From positions 434,001 to 498,000 of the forward strand of contig JAOTOM010004835.1 of NCBI GenBank assembly GCA_034440615.1: a stretch of DNA of 64,000 bases, read 5' to 3'. The notes beneath the pieces were generated by a model, which did not search any database, was not told where the DNA came from, and worked only from the letters and a program-made list of their open reading frames with translations. This DNA is from Ashinkailepas kermadecensis. Its lineage: Eukaryota; Arthropoda; Thecostraca; Neolepadidae. Shown one piece after another: positions 11,743 through 31,249 of the stretch (positions are counted from its first letter, which is position 1; each line of letters starts with the position of its first letter). A program made the position numbers and the translations under genes.

Positions 11743-14668
11743 GAGCGATGTTGCGTCAGGTTCACAAGCTTCCTCCCGCGGTGAGGTGCACGATTCTATG
11801 CCTCCAGCAGAGGAGCCTCCAGGCCCTCATCTTGCTCTCGTCCGTCCAGCACCTAACTTGGCGTCTTATGCTGGTGAGTAGTCGGTGAGTTCATCGGTGA
11901 GGTATACTAGGCGGAAGGGGTTAGGGGAAAAGACCGCTGCCGAACGGTGGCGGCCTGACTTACCCGATTCACTGTTGTTAGGTCCAATGACAAATCCAGA
12001 GTTCGGAATGCTGCCTCGATATAGGTCTGCGTATCTGGCAATGATCCATGAGTTTCTAGGACACAGTCAAATATGTCGGAATAAGTCGGAGCTGTTATTT
12101 AGTTTAGCGTAGCAAACTTCGTACGCACTTGCTCGAGACCTAATGCCTAATGCGGTGCTTGGAAGTCGAATTCAAAAACAGCGCGTTAAATTTGACATGA
12201 TTATAACGACACACGTGGACCCAAACTACCGGCAACATAGCAATCCGCAGCTGTCTATGTAGAAGTAAAATAGCCCATCAGTCCTGTACAGCTAGCAGCC
12301 ATAATGCGCTCAGCAATGTATCGATACCGGTATCAGCGCCACCAGGGGGCTGGAGGCGGGCTGCGGGGTGTACCGAGACAGGCGGGCTACGTGGCTCCAA
12401 GGCTACAAGCACCAGATCGGACACAATACCGGATAGGACATTTGTAGACCGACGAAAACTACGTTATCCGGGCAGTCCGTGAGCACACAGCTTATGGCAT
12501 GCAATTTTGCCGAAGTTCAGGGATTTCAAATCAAATCAAACGTGTTTAAACATTTCCACACTGTGCATTCAAGTATGTGATTCATGCTCCATGTTCGGCA
12601 GAAAGAGCCCGATTACAGAAAGAACGCCTCCAATGTCAGCGTATGTGAGTTGAAAGTAATCGAAGTTGACGACACTCGTGACGAAAGCTGGCTCACCTGC
12701 CGAAGGTGACGCGGCTTGATTCATCATCTCTCCGTCCCCCCCCCCCCCCCCCTTCTCCGTCACCTCCCCTTCCCGGCAAACCTGTCATAAATAAAAGCTA
12801 CGCCGGGCGTTGCCAGGTTGAACCACACCTGTGCACGGTATTTTCTGGCCTTAAAAATGCAAGGGAGAGACGTTTTGCGAATCGCTTAGCGGTTCCAGTC
12901 GTAGAGTGAAGTGAAACAAGAACTATTGTATGTAACAAGATCTGACTATTGACCTCCGATTTTTATGCGTATGATGTTCGATTTGTTACACTTTGACTTA
13001 TAGGTCAAGAGCCATGCGAGTCTGGATTTCACCGCTTTGGAATCCTCAGAAATGTGCCATCAATCATTTTTATCTAGCATTGAGGTGTAACATGGACACC
13101 AAATCGAGTTTCAGCGTTCAAGCCAAACTAAGCTCAGGGTGACTCAAGCATAATGTGTCATCTGGGGCTAAGGTGGTTGAATGACCTTAGGGACGTCAAC
13201 AGCTTCGCAAACGGACTAGATTAGCTGAATTATCCTAACCAACCACACCTAACATTTGCCATTTTGAGTAATAAATGAGGTTAATTGCCGATAATTCGCG
13301 ATTTTGGCGAAGAGTTGCTTCGAGTGTTTCTTCTCACGTTACTGGTCCATGACCGGACATGACATCTTCAATTTTGTATGCCATAAAACGGCAAAGAACA
13401 CCCACCCAGTTGTTGATTCCGGCAAAGAACATTCGCTTTGCCAAACGACGGTGGTTAAAGAGGACATTTTCCCCATGATCGTGGAAAACCTGGGTGTGGA
13501 GGTGGGGTGCATCACTGCTACACAGAAGGACAGGCTTAAATACACGATGCCGAACCGTCCAAATTGCATCAGTGCCACAAATATATATGAATTGCTGAAG
13601 TTGGATGCAACAGCTCAGATAAATGTTTTGTGAGTCCTGAAATTATCACGGTGTCAAACAACCGGACATACTACGCAATGAGACTTCCCGGAAGAGTCTG
13701 GACACTTAATGTCATTGGACAACGATCATAATTGGCTGCAGAATGACCATCGAAACATAGTATATTATCCATAATTATACGTGGAATAGCACCAATGAAC
13801 TGTTACAAAATCGGTCGGAAAATAGTTTATATCCAACAAGCAATATTGATTCATTCAGGCCATTCAGTTCCCTGCGAAACACACTGAACTACAATTTAGC
13901 CAAAGGTGGGTGGTGACCGTTGTGGTGTAGACCAGTGCCATCAAAGCCAACCCACGGAAGCACGTGTTGACGTTCATTACCCTGCGCAATAAACCTAACG
14001 ACATCGTAAACAGCTGACACCCGGCTGCCGGTGACTCGGCCAGCGTGCCGTGCTGCACGCGCCACCGCGTCGGCGAAACTTTCGTGGCCGTCGGCCGGCG
14101 GCCCGTTGGTCGACTATGCCCTACAGCCCGTTGGTCGCCTACAGTTCTTATATTGACTAACGGGTTTCAAGCAATTCTCCTGCATGGGATGTGTTGTCCA
14201 ATTTGCAGCAGTCACAAAATGGTATCACAATATCAATATCTGTGCGTGAGATAAATTTAAAAAAGCAGAAGAGGTGCGCACAGTCCACCGCCTCCTCCAC
14301 GCCCCTCCGGTGTGGGTGTTAGGTTAAAGGTCGACAAAAGAAAACGAAAAGAACCTGCCTATTTCTCAGTAAGAAAAAGAAAGAAAGCGACGTTCGAAGC
14401 ATCGCAACAAAAGATAAGACCTGAAGAGCGTGGCGACCAGGCCGGCCGGGCGAGACGGGGCCGGGCCGCTCGGATGAACCTCTGTCCTTTATACTATCTA
14501 CTCCCTGTCCGGGAGTAGACTCGCTCCGGCTCCGCCGTGGCTCGCAGTTGCATAGCTCAATGAATACCATGCACAACTGAACCGGCCAAAGACATGATCA
14601 CCCATTCAGCGAGATTAGATGGTGGAGCGCACGCTTCACCGCGGCACTGAGGAGCATTCCGCTTTTAT
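11741..14668. other. No gene recognised
   Basis: The 109-residue plus-strand frame at 13304-13633 has no motif that I can name and no visible splice context, so it is not called a gene. A run of about 17 C lies at 12736-12752. Nothing else was identified. Confidence 0.45.
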
Positions 14669-14759
14669 TTGATTACCATATTGATGAGGTGTTGTTCAAC
14701 GCAGCAGGTTACAGTTGGCCTGCTGTTATGAACAACAGCTTCATCAATATGATAATCAA
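14669..14759. repeat. 91-bp foldback next to the Penelope-like remnant
   Basis: The arms (about 14669-14707 and 14719-14759) are reverse complements. The left arm starts ttgattaccatattgatga and the right arm ends tcatcaatatgataatcaa, with a short loop and a few mismatches. It lies about 150 bp upstream of the recognisable RT remnant and may be a separate hairpin element. Confidence 0.8.
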
Positions 14760-14906
14760 CATGGCTTTGCCTGGGATAGTATTGGTAATTTAATCCCAAG
14801 TCGAGTAAGTCCTTCTGGTTTGAGATCAAATGATACGATGCTGAGAGGCACTTGCCCTCTCAAAAGTATATAAGACAACACCCATACGTGAGAGTCTAAT
14901 CCGGGG

Positions 14907-15760
14907 TACTTTTGTGGAGATCCTAAAGCCAATGAGCCCGACAATCCCATAAGACCCATCATATCCCGGATGCCTACACATTCATATTGCCTTGCAAAAT
15001 GCATTAATTTGGTAATAGTTTACCATTAATTACCATTAATTTGGTAATTGGTTCACACCTTGTTGTCACTACGTGAAATCCAGTGACGAGTTTGTTAAAC
15101 TTTTGATGATGCGCTGTATACAAGGATTATTAGCTTCACTAGATGCTAAGTTATTGTTTGCAAACGTCCCTATCTCTTCCACAATTAACATACTACTTCA
15201 GCATGTACATGATTACGCTACCTTGCCACCCTCCGCCCACTTCGGGAGGTACTACATAAAGTGTTTGTAAAAATGTACAAAGAAGCCTCTTTCCGCTGCT
15301 CTTAAGACAACTTGTACCAATAAAGATGGCGTGGCAATGGTGTCGTCACTTGGTGTTCTTCTTGCGAATAGTTCATGACTCATGTAGAAAATAAGATTTT
15401 GTATATTGTAGATCCGAAACCTTTCATATATTCGTTGACGATATTTTTCTTAACATCGAAAGCGAACAGCACCCACGCACACTGAGGCGGGATGTGGAGT
15501 TCTTCCCTTCACCATTGACATCAGTATTGAGAACGAAATGCCGTTTCTTTATGCTAATATTGATGCTGCTGATGATTCTTTCATCAGCATCACTCGAGTG
15601 TACCGTACGCCTGCGCACACGGGGCACTGTCTACCTGGGGATTGGGTGTTACGACCGCTACAAAAACAAATGTGCTTACGTATGTTAATCGTGTATTAAC
15701 GCGCTGTTCCTCCTGGCAGCTAGTGCACCAAGAATCGAAGAGGGTCCGCCAAATCTTAAC
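14907..15760 (+). pseudogene. Penelope-like element reverse transcriptase, degraded
   Basis: Blocks typical of Penelope-like RT occur in the right order but in three different frames. NPIRPIIS is at about 14945. FVKLL, then LLASLDAKLLFANVPI (family form ASLDVKSLFTNVP), is at about 15085-15175. A DGVAMVSSLGVLLAN block (family form DGVAMGSPLGPVLAN) is near 15330. The catalytic-box relative FVDDIF is at about 15431. ENEMPFLYANI followed by VYRTPAHTGH is at about 15530-15640. Several frameshifts and stops separate the blocks, so the copy is dead. These elements usually carry a GIY-YIG endonuclease downstream; I did not find one. The class call rests on motif order and is fairly secure; the exact ends are not visible. 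Confidence 0.75.
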
Positions 15761-16680
15761 AAACAATCACTATGGTTTGCTTATGATCGATGCTCACATA
15801 AAAACAACTAACCGATAAATGCCTTAGCCCTATTCCTGTTCAGGGGAGGGGACGAATCCCTTTGTAGTTTTTTTTTATAACACTCCTCTAACTACTAGGA
15901 ATAGGTTCTTGAAACTTTGTAACTTTTCCTAAGTATGCATTGCGCACATTTAGCCATTTTCCGAAAAAAATGGATTGCTCAGGAGGAGCTCAGTGCAAGG
16001 ATTTTGGGAGGCATGCTTCAATTTTCGATATGCCCCGGTGTCCGATAGAATCCCTGCTGTTCTCTAACCATTTTGGGTAGACCCTTGAGTCTTCCTTGCA
16101 TTTCTTAGCTTTTATTTTTCATCATTGTATGATTTCGCTATTTTATATTCGTCCATGGGTGCATTCAGGGATGTATTTTCGGAAGCATGAGGTGTCCACG
16201 TCTTGGCTGATTCAACATTGAATGAGCAGGCTCATTCAACATTATCTACGAGTACCAAATTATTTATTGGGATTACAAGGGTGATTCGAGGGGTTGTCCA
16301 TGATAGCTTCCAGGGACGGATTTTAGGGGCATGTAAGGTCCATGCCATGGTTCCATATCGCCGGAGACTTTCTCGTTCTCTATCGCTTGAGTCCTGAAGC
16401 TTTCTGACCTTTCCTCCTTAGAATTCCACCTCATTTGGATCTATTCGCAACACTATGTATTCGAAGATGTGCACCGATGTCTACCTACGCTTACAAAATA
16501 TCCGACCCATCGATCTAAATTATACAGCCTCCATGCTTCACTACCTGGTACCGCCTATGATGCTTATTTTGGTGGCATGCATTTCCCACGATGCCTTTGA
16601 ATGGCCCTAGAGGTACGACGCGCTAAGCTGCTGAGTCAGCGTGATTTGACCATGTCCGGTCGACGCCCCTCGTGACTTCC
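15761..16680. other. No gene recognised
   Basis: AT-rich sequence without a recognisable domain. It may include the degraded 3' part of the Penelope-like element. Confidence 0.4.
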
Positions 16681-16806
16681 GCCGGGTGTGGCGGGTTATG
16701 TGATACAGTCGCCGGGTGTGTCGAGTTATGTGATGCAGTCGCCGGGTGTGGCGGGTTATGTGATACAGTCGCCGGGTGTGGCGGGTTATGTGATACAGTC
16801 GCCGGT
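16681..16806. repeat. 30-bp tandem repeat, about four copies
   Basis: The unit ccgggtgtggcgggttatgt plus gatacagtcg is repeated about four times with one to four substitutions. The unit length is a multiple of three, so all frames stay open; this is not evidence of coding. Confidence 0.9.
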
Positions 16807-23690
<6,884 letters not shown>

Positions 23691-26439
23691 GTGAAGAACG
23701 TGATGCATGCGAGGTGCAGATGCACACCAGCCGGAGGCCGCGCCTTTTCTGGGAGGGCACCTTGACTGCACAAACCTGAGTAACACCATGTTTAAGCCTT
23801 TAAGCCTCACGAAGGAACACGGAGAGTATGAGTGATTTCAGTGATGGGCGTAGAAGCGGCCTAAGAAGCGTGGGGTGGGGGCGGGGGGGGGGCAGGGTCG
23901 ATCTTAGACCAATGCTCTCAATTTAATGCCATCAATTTAATTATAAAGATCCGAGAGAAGTGTGTGTGTGGGTGGGGGTGGGGAGGGAGACCATGGCCCT
24001 AGCCCACCCTGACCCTTCGCCCATGATTTCGGTAGCTGCAGATATTTTGCTGACTACGTACTCGATATGGCACATCCGGGAACCACGGCTGTCAGCGGCT
24101 CATGTTTGCCCAGCACGCTTTGTGGGCAACAAACATGATTTAGTAAATTTATATTTTACCGTGCCTGGCTGATGTACTACACGCTGACTGTTTGTTGGAC
24201 CTTTGTTTTGTTTGACTGACTACTTTGTTGGACCTTCAGAGCATGTCAGCAGCTATCAGAAGCTCATTTCCATGTATATATGTACTCCTACACCTCATGT
24301 GTTGCCACGTGAGAACCTATGCTGACTCAGTCAACTCTCCTGCCATTTCCACCAACAGCTCGGACGGTGGTTGCTCACCCAAGGCTACGGCGTTGCAGAA
24401 CACCTCTTCTCCTCCTTCCCCTCCAACACACCTCACACTTTCCTCATTTCATCATTTTGACAGACCTTCCGCCCCGTGCTGTTGCATTCCACGTCACTGG
24501 CATCGCGGCCACGAAACGTATTGCACTTCATGTATTCCTTGTGCGTTCTGAGGCTCCAGGATATGTCCTGGACACCTATCTACATCTTTCTATCTACAGC
24601 TTTCTAACAGCTATCGATCGGCGTTTGGATGTTTCAGTCGGCTGGAGGTGTTGAAGACAGGCAGTGGGGCGATAAGCGCCTCCCGTCAGTCAATGGTGTG
24701 CGGCTGGAGACGCACTGTTAACGCTGGATTAATTGAAAAGCACAGTGACACGACCGAATATGTAAAAAAAAAACAGCCGGTGTTTTGACCGGACCTCGAG
24801 GAATCATGATTGGCCTCAAGCCAGGCCTGGTCACAGCTAATCGGCCGTGTGCGGGCTCCGGGTTCAAAACTGTTGGGGGTATCTGCCACCTCTAGCGTGA
24901 AATAGCTTGCCTGTATTCGACATCACCTAGTTGCTCACATATCCCAAACCCAGGAGGTGTCGTGTGTGTTCCTGTCCAGACGCGTCTGCAAACAGCCGTG
25001 CACAAGGGAGGCTTCGACGGCGGGGGCACCTCACAGTTTCAAGACTAAGACACACTAAGCTGGGTCCGGCTGGTGGCGACTTTATGTGATGACCGCTGCC
25101 ACTCGACTTTGGACGTTAAGACGCCATAAAAATAGTGCAATGCCTATCTGGATAATCAAACGTTGACATCATTGTGGCATCTATGTGGGTCAAGGCAGTG
25201 CAGAAGATGTGATGAACTCGGATCATATTCGGCTGACATTTCCCAGAGAGCAAATCATGGTCAGTTTTCGAGAAGGCCATGCTAATATTTCTGCTTTATG
25301 TCATCCGAATACTCCCTAATGGTACCTGGAGTACGAAATCGGACACTAGATGAGTCGGTAATCAGCTCAACTGATTGCGATTATCTTTAAAAAAATATGC
25401 TTGGAGTATATCCTTTTCTAACTGCGGTCACGATGATCTCAGGTGCGTCACATTGGTCACGCATGTTGTCATCAGGTCATTCGGGCTGGGCGGTCTGGGG
25501 AAACGGAAATAAGTAAGCTGCATAAGTATAAGCTGCATAAGTAGAGTTCAAATGTTGAATCAACGCTCGATAACAGCAAACGTCTGCTTCTTTAATCCGT
25601 AAGAGCAGACGTGCAATTGCCAGTATGTTATCTCCAGTAATGCGGAAGGCAACTTCGTCGAAACTGCACCTGAGCCATTTTCTTCCACAAACATACCAAG
25701 CAGTAAGGAGCCAACATCTCTAGCAGATGACCACTCCCCCGCTAAGGGACACGAAAAGGGTAAGGAGCCTTCAAAATTGGCAGTGATGTTAAAATGTGAA
25801 CCTTCGTTTCCTGCTACACTAATAATGAGGGGCTGCATTGCACAGTAGTACAGGGAGGAAGCAACATGGTGGCATATGTCTCATCTGCCACCAACATATC
25901 TGGAAATACTCAAACACATCACTCAGTCGCGTGGCTAAGAAACCAGCTTTTCCAGCTTCGCATGAAGCCCAAAACTTGGTCTGTTACTGTAACCGCCAAC
26001 GTCTTACGGAGATCGGGTGTCTTAATTCTGATGGCTGACATGAGGTGAATAACAGAGAATAATTGCCATAGCACTGATTTATACCGGAAATAGGTCGTAT
26101 ATATCTTCAAGGATTTCGACACTTAATGGTTCTTATTCAACTATCAATGCATATCTATTCAATTTTATGCATTCTGTGACTTTTGCATACTAACGAAAGC
26201 TGAGTAACAGTTTGGAATTGCTGGTCTTTTTTTCTTTCTTTTGTCTTTTTTTTCCTAAATCTTTAGCGGAGGCAAAGTGCCATCTGCTAGAGATTGCTAC
26301 GTTAAAGAAGGAATTACGTTAATCCGGCTTATGTGACATCCGGTTATATCAACTAGTCAAGAAAGGAGAGACGCCGTCAAACAAGAAACATGGCGTAGAG
26401 ACGATACACGCATGGCAAACAGGTACATGTGTAGACATA
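23691..26439. other. No gene recognised
   Basis: A poly-G run lies near 23885. A minus-strand frame at 25838-25560 and plus-strand frames at 24225-24654 show no recognisable domain. Nothing is called. Confidence 0.45.
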
Positions 26440-26892
26440 CATACATACAGACACTCATAACAATGGAAGGACATTTGGAGGGTGGACAGCTTCACAGCCT
26501 ACAGATAGGCTCCACTGCCCACCTGCGACCTGGATGGCGAAGCGGAGGCCTGTCACCCAGAGCGAGTCGTGGGATTCAGGCCCGACCTTGTATGTGTAGG
26601 TGTATGTTTTAAGTTAAAGCCTCGAAACCCCTAAAAGGGGGAAAACCAAGCTGCTTGGAAAACCCGTAGGTAAAAAACCAAGCGCAATTTAAAAGGAAGT
26701 CCGTCCGTATTAGCCAAATTGGATCGGATCCTGTCTACCTAGTGCGAGATAACCTATATGTATGTGTTTTGCGACGTCGGAGAGGAAGAGATGTGGAGCG
26801 GAGTCATACAGCCAGTACGGAGTGTGGCGCGTGTCTTATAACTTTTGACTTCACATCAGGCTAGCTTGGTTCAGGAAAATGCAACGGAGGCT

Positions 26893-27837
26893 TTATATCA
26901 GTTCGGAGAGTTTGGTGTCCTGTAGGAAGCGGAAGAGTAACTCGAGGAGTGCCGGGTGGTCATTCCCGAGGAGAGCTCGAAGCGAAAGTTGTGAATGGAT
27001 CTTGGTGCAATACTGGATGATATAGCGACGGTGAGGAGCATATGCTGGACAGTCAAGTAAGATATGGGTGACAGTAAGGCGTACGTGACATGTGCTACAA
27101 AGTGGAAGGCGGTGAGGTCTGTGAAAAATATAATCGTGTGTCAATTTGGTGTGTCACAGGCGAAGTCTGGCGAGTGTCACGTCGTTCAGACGTGTGTGCT
27201 GGTTGGAGGAGGGCCAGCTGGAGAGTGTGGGCTTGATATCGTGTAGGTGTGTGGTGTTATGTGACCAGCAGTCCTGAATATATTTTTTTAATAAATTATA
27301 AGTGAGGGATAGAAGATCCTCTGGGGGCACCGGAGCTCTATTGTTGGCGGGGAGGTCGATCGCCGCGCGGGCGAGACCGTCAACCCTTTCATTTCCCGGG
27401 ATACCCCTATGTCCGGGGATCCAGAGCAGGGTGAGCTGAAGGTGTGCGTGGTTGTCATTGTATAGGTGTCGGATGGCGTGGAGCGTGGGGTGCGTGGTGT
27501 TGTGTAGTGCCGCGAGGGCGTCCACGAAGGATCGTGAGTCAGTGCATATTGTAGTATGGGTAGTGATGTGTTGCGCAGTGATGTGTTGAAGGCAGGTGAA
27601 TATGGCGACTAGTTCTGCTGTGTACACCGAATGGTGAAGTGTTAATTTGGTTTGACCAGTGTCTGGCCCACCGCACCAGGCGGCTCCCGTACCATTGCTG
27701 GTACGTGAGCCGTCAGTGTAAAAGAAGGTGTGTTGTAGGTGGGCCTCTTGATATTCAAAAAACTTAATTTGGACTTCGATGGGGGTGAGCAGGATTTTAT
27801 TTTGCCGAAAGAGATACTCGAGTTTGGGGTGTTTCAT
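26893..27837 (-). pseudogene. LINE ORF2, RNase H domain and C-terminal Cys/His motif
   Basis: RNase H residues are visible in order: TDGS in FFYTDGSRTSNG, AEL in YTAELVAI, TDS in ICTDSRSF, and the closing motif GNERVDGLAR. Downstream comes a zinc-binding-like motif, CSTCHVRLTVTHILLDCP. The frame carries one in-frame TGA at 27156-27154, where relatives have a Gly or Arg codon (LARLRL-stop-HTKLTHDY); it then stays open to the natural stop near 26893. At 27834-27837 it joins the RT part through a one-base frameshift. RNase H degrades the RNA strand during target-primed reverse transcription. Confidence 0.87.
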
Positions 27838-28812
27838 GTGCCAAAATGGGAGAAGGGGGGAACCCGGTCAGGGGTAACCTCCGGAAATTTCAGTGTGGAT
27901 GTGAAAGCCTGCTTCAAGTGAATGGCAATGCTGTATTTGTTTTTGTTTTTGGAACGCCGAACCGAGGGTTTAGTCCATGCCACATTGGAGGGGTGATTTA
28001 GCTGTGTTGTTGTCCTGAAATGGTATCTGACGAGTTGTAGTGTTCTGCGTTGTTGTAGGCTAGGGAGGTTGGTCTCACCACGGAGGCTAGTGATAGGTGT
28101 GGTGCAGTGTGCTCCGGTGATGAGGCGGAGTGCGTGGTTTTGTGTGCGTTCCAGTGACTTGGTGAGTGTTCGAGATATATTATCGAAGATAAACGCATTG
28201 TATTCCAGGATTGAACGAATCAGTGCAATGTACATTTTGGTAAGAGTCGTCCTGTCTGCACCCCAGTCGCGACCGCAGATGCAGCGCAGGAGATTGAGTC
28301 GAACAGCGCAGCGCTGTTTAATATAGGTGATGTGGGGGCTAAAATAAAGTCCTTTGTCGAGGATAATTCCGAGATATTTGAAAGAGGTTTGGAAGGGGAT
28401 AATTTGATCGCGAAAGCGGAGCGGTTTGCGAGGCGGGATGTGTCTGGGAAGCCGGGAAAAGAGCATAGTGACCGATTTGGTGGGGGAGATCTGCAGCCCC
28501 CAGAGGGAGCACCATGAATCAATGTGATTCATGGCGAGTTGTACAAGGTGATTAGCAGAATCTGCCGATGGGTGTGTACACCAAAGAGCCAAATCATCGG
28601 CATAGAGAGAATATTTTGGAAGGGGAGAAATTTGGGGAAGTTGTTCTAATACGTCGTTGATCATAATAAGGAAGAGGGTCGGAGATAGGACGCTGCCTTG
28701 CGGGACGCCTTGGTCAAGAGTGTGGGGCCGGGAATGAATGTTGCCGCAGCGGACGACGAAGGAGCGATTTTCTAGCAAGTTGGTGATAAAGGTGGCCATT
28801 CTGCCCTTGATA
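27834..28812 (-). pseudogene. LINE ORF2, reverse transcriptase C-terminal half
   Basis: This part continues the RT domain that is cut at 38962. GRMATFITNLLENR leads to GVPQGSVLSPTLF, then the catalytic YADD box in YSLYADDLALW, then thumb-region motifs (KYLGIILD, RLNLLRCICG). Read directly onto the upstream half, the codons for LHRIG-IKGRM are continuous, so this was an open ORF when the DNA transposon landed. It ends in a frameshift near 27837. Confidence 0.9.
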
Positions 28813-28820
28813 CCAATGCG
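28813..28820. repeat. Target-site duplication of hAT-A, left copy (CCAATGCG)
   Basis: The octamer CCAATGCG directly abuts the left terminal inverted repeat of hAT-A and is identical to 38954-38961. Confidence 0.92.
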
Positions 28821-28935
28821 CAGAGGTCAAGAATGTTTCTAGACTGCTACCTACGAGAACAAAACATGCACTTTCTGCTACCTGGGTCCGGCTTAAATGA
28901 ACATACACTATTTTGTCACCATCCTTCCATTACAG

Positions 28936-28943
28936 CCGCCATG
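28936..28943. repeat. Target-site duplication of hAT-B, left copy (CCGCCATG)
   Basis: The octamer CCGCCATG abuts the left end of hAT-B and is identical to 38037-38044. It lies inside hAT-A. Confidence 0.92.
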
Positions 28944-30204
28944 CAGGGGCGTCGATTTGTATCCTTTTGCGGGGGCCATGGCCCCCCAATGCTGATCTTG
29001 CCCCCCCCCCCCCAATGTTGATTTGGGCCCCCCCAATAACCCATGCTATTTTTATGCTGATAAAAAGCTAAAGGAAAAAAAAAAAAAAAACACTGTGTTA
29101 GGTACATAGAAAACTTAGTTGATGTTAACCAGCACATTTCGTACTGAAAAAGAACAGCTTTGGATTAGATAGTTGACTGAGTATCCAAATTTTGCTACAC
29201 AATTCAAAATTATGTGCAAAAAAAACAAAATAGCTAGATTTCCCTCCACTGTGGAAGGAAAACTTACAGCATACAATGTTAAGATTTGATGATGATGCAT
29301 TTTAAACCAGATTGTCTTTAAAAAAAAATGTTAAGCCACAAAACAACAATTGGATTGTCATACTGATGTTTGTACACGCCACCAATGGCAAAACCACATG
29401 CATATGAGTTTAAACAGGAAAAAATCCATTCTTAGTTTCCAGTCATTGTCAAACTCGCATTGTCCAGTGAAGAACAATGACAATCATCATTGAGATTGTG
29501 GATATGCAAACTATAATTATCTTCAGCAGCCCACCTATCACACCATCAGCTTGATATTTACCTAGGTACCTACCTACATGCCCAATGACAATGCATGCAT
29601 TAAATATTGATATGGGGAAAAACGAGAGCCATGTGTGGGCAAATCTGCCAGCTTATGATACCATGACAGAGAAAAGTCAGCAAGAAGCTGCATGGCCACT
29701 GCATTATAATTGGTATTCCTAAAAGAATAAAAAAGAAAGCTGTGGCTCACATGACTTTTAAGCAAACCTTACAGTCATACAAGACCAATGCTATACAAGA
29801 TATAGCCTTGACAAGACCAATGTCTCGTACGCCTCAAAAACACCATTATTAAACGCCGCAAAAATACCATTATTTTAAAAGGTACACCAAAGTTCGCATT
29901 CAAACCTTGATGACGTCACAGGTTTTTATTCGTATATTGCAGATATTGGAAGCATCAGGCAAGTTTCAATTTCACTGCACATGGGTGGGGGGAGTGTTTT
30001 TTTTAGGCGTACCGGACCACAGAGGTCATTTGCGCCACCTTTGAAGCGAGTACGTTACATGTCTGACTATAAAAGCAGGTGTTTGCGATCAAGGTGCAGG
30101 CATGTGGACGTTTACGTAAAGGGAATTTTACGTTATAGTTTGTGTGATATTTTATGCGCTGAAGGCGGGGCTAGGATGGGGACATCCCCCTAATGTCTAG
30201 ATGG

Positions 30205-30638
30205 CAGGGGCGTCGATTTGTATCCTTTTGTGGGGGCCAGGGCCCCACCAATGTTGATCTTGGCCCCCCCAATGTTGATTTGGGCCTCCCCAATAACATA
30301 TGCTATTTTTATACTGATAAAAAAGTTGAAGGACAAAAGAAGGAAAACACCATGCTAGGTACATAGAAAATGTAATTGATGTTAACCGGCACATTTTGTA
30401 ATGGAAAAAAAAAACAGATTTTGGTTAGACAGTGCACTGACTCTCCACCTTTTGCTACAAAATTCAAAATGGTGTGCACAAAAACCAATTGTCATTGTCA
30501 AACTTGCATACAATCCAGTCCCGTGAACAACAATCAGTTATCATTGAGAGTGTGGATATACAAACTATAATTAACCTCAACAGCCCACTCATCACACTAT
30601 CAGCTTGATATTTACCTGGTACCTAGGCACCTAGGTAC
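30205..30638 (+). repeat. Nested hAT-B left-end copy 2 (truncated)
   Basis: It starts CAGGGGCGTCGATTTGTATC and follows the sequence from 28944 for about 430 bp with substitutions and a deletion. It then breaks off at an RT fragment. The flanking octamer is CTAGATGG; a matching right flank was not found. Confidence 0.75.
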
Positions 30639-30730
30639 ATGCTACAGAAAGACTTAGAAGAGCTTGTGAAGTGGTCCAAAAAATGGCAGATGAAATTAAA
30701 TTTTGATAAGTGCAAAATCATGCATGTATG
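30639..30730 (+). pseudogene. Short LINE reverse transcriptase fragment trapped between hAT-B ends
   Basis: About 30 codons read DLEELVKWSKKWQMKLNFDK, then CKIMHV. This matches the block just after the catalytic box of many Jockey/CR1-type reverse transcriptases (W..W.M..N..KC..MH). It differs from the large LINE in this window, so it comes from another element. A hAT-B left end begins immediately after it at 30731. Confidence 0.65.
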
Positions 30731-31090
30731 CAGGGGCGTCGATTTGTATCCTTTTGTGGGGGCTATGGCCCCACCAATGTTGATCTTGCCCCCCCCCCCC
30801 AATGTTGATTTAAATCAACATTTGGGGGGCAAGATCAACCCAATTGGGCCCCCCCTCCCCAATAACCTATGCTATTTTATGCTGATAAGAAAGCTAAAGG
30901 GAAAAAATGAAAAACCCCATGCTGAGTAGAAACATTGATGTTAACCAGCACATTTTGTACTGAATAGAAACAGATTTGGATTAGATAGTGGACTGGCTCT
31001 CCACCTTTTGCTGAAAAATGTAAAATTGTGTGCAAAACAAACAAAATAGCTGGAATTCCCTCCACTGTGGAAGTACAGCTTACATCTTTC
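30731..31090 (+). repeat. Nested hAT-B left-end copy 3
   Basis: It again starts CAGGGGCGTCGATTTGTATC and includes a local inverted duplication of the aatgttgattt motif near 30800-30835. It most closely resembles the left end of the inverted locus ending at 55607; both share gaatagaaacagatttgg. At about 31090 it passes into a ttggttggttggtt motif that is also present, inverted, at 54235-54250. Confidence 0.75.
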
Positions 31091-31249
31091 TGGGTTGGTT
31101 GGTTGGTTATTTGGGTTTACGGCCGCATTGACTGCGTTGGTCATACAGCGCCCATACAACTTCTCTTGTTCCCACCTTAAAGCACAATAATACCCAAAAG
31201 TTTCCGAAAAAATTTACAACCATGTTCACAAAAAAATATAATTTTTTAT

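Noticed and set aside
11247..11888. Ser/Leu- and Glu/Arg-rich frames
   Set aside because: Translation of a GA microsatellite with GGGAGA units; no domain in the short non-repeat ends.
13304..13633. 109-residue plus-strand frame as a gene
   Set aside because: No recognisable motif, no splice or promoter context, and a length that can occur by chance in 64 kb.
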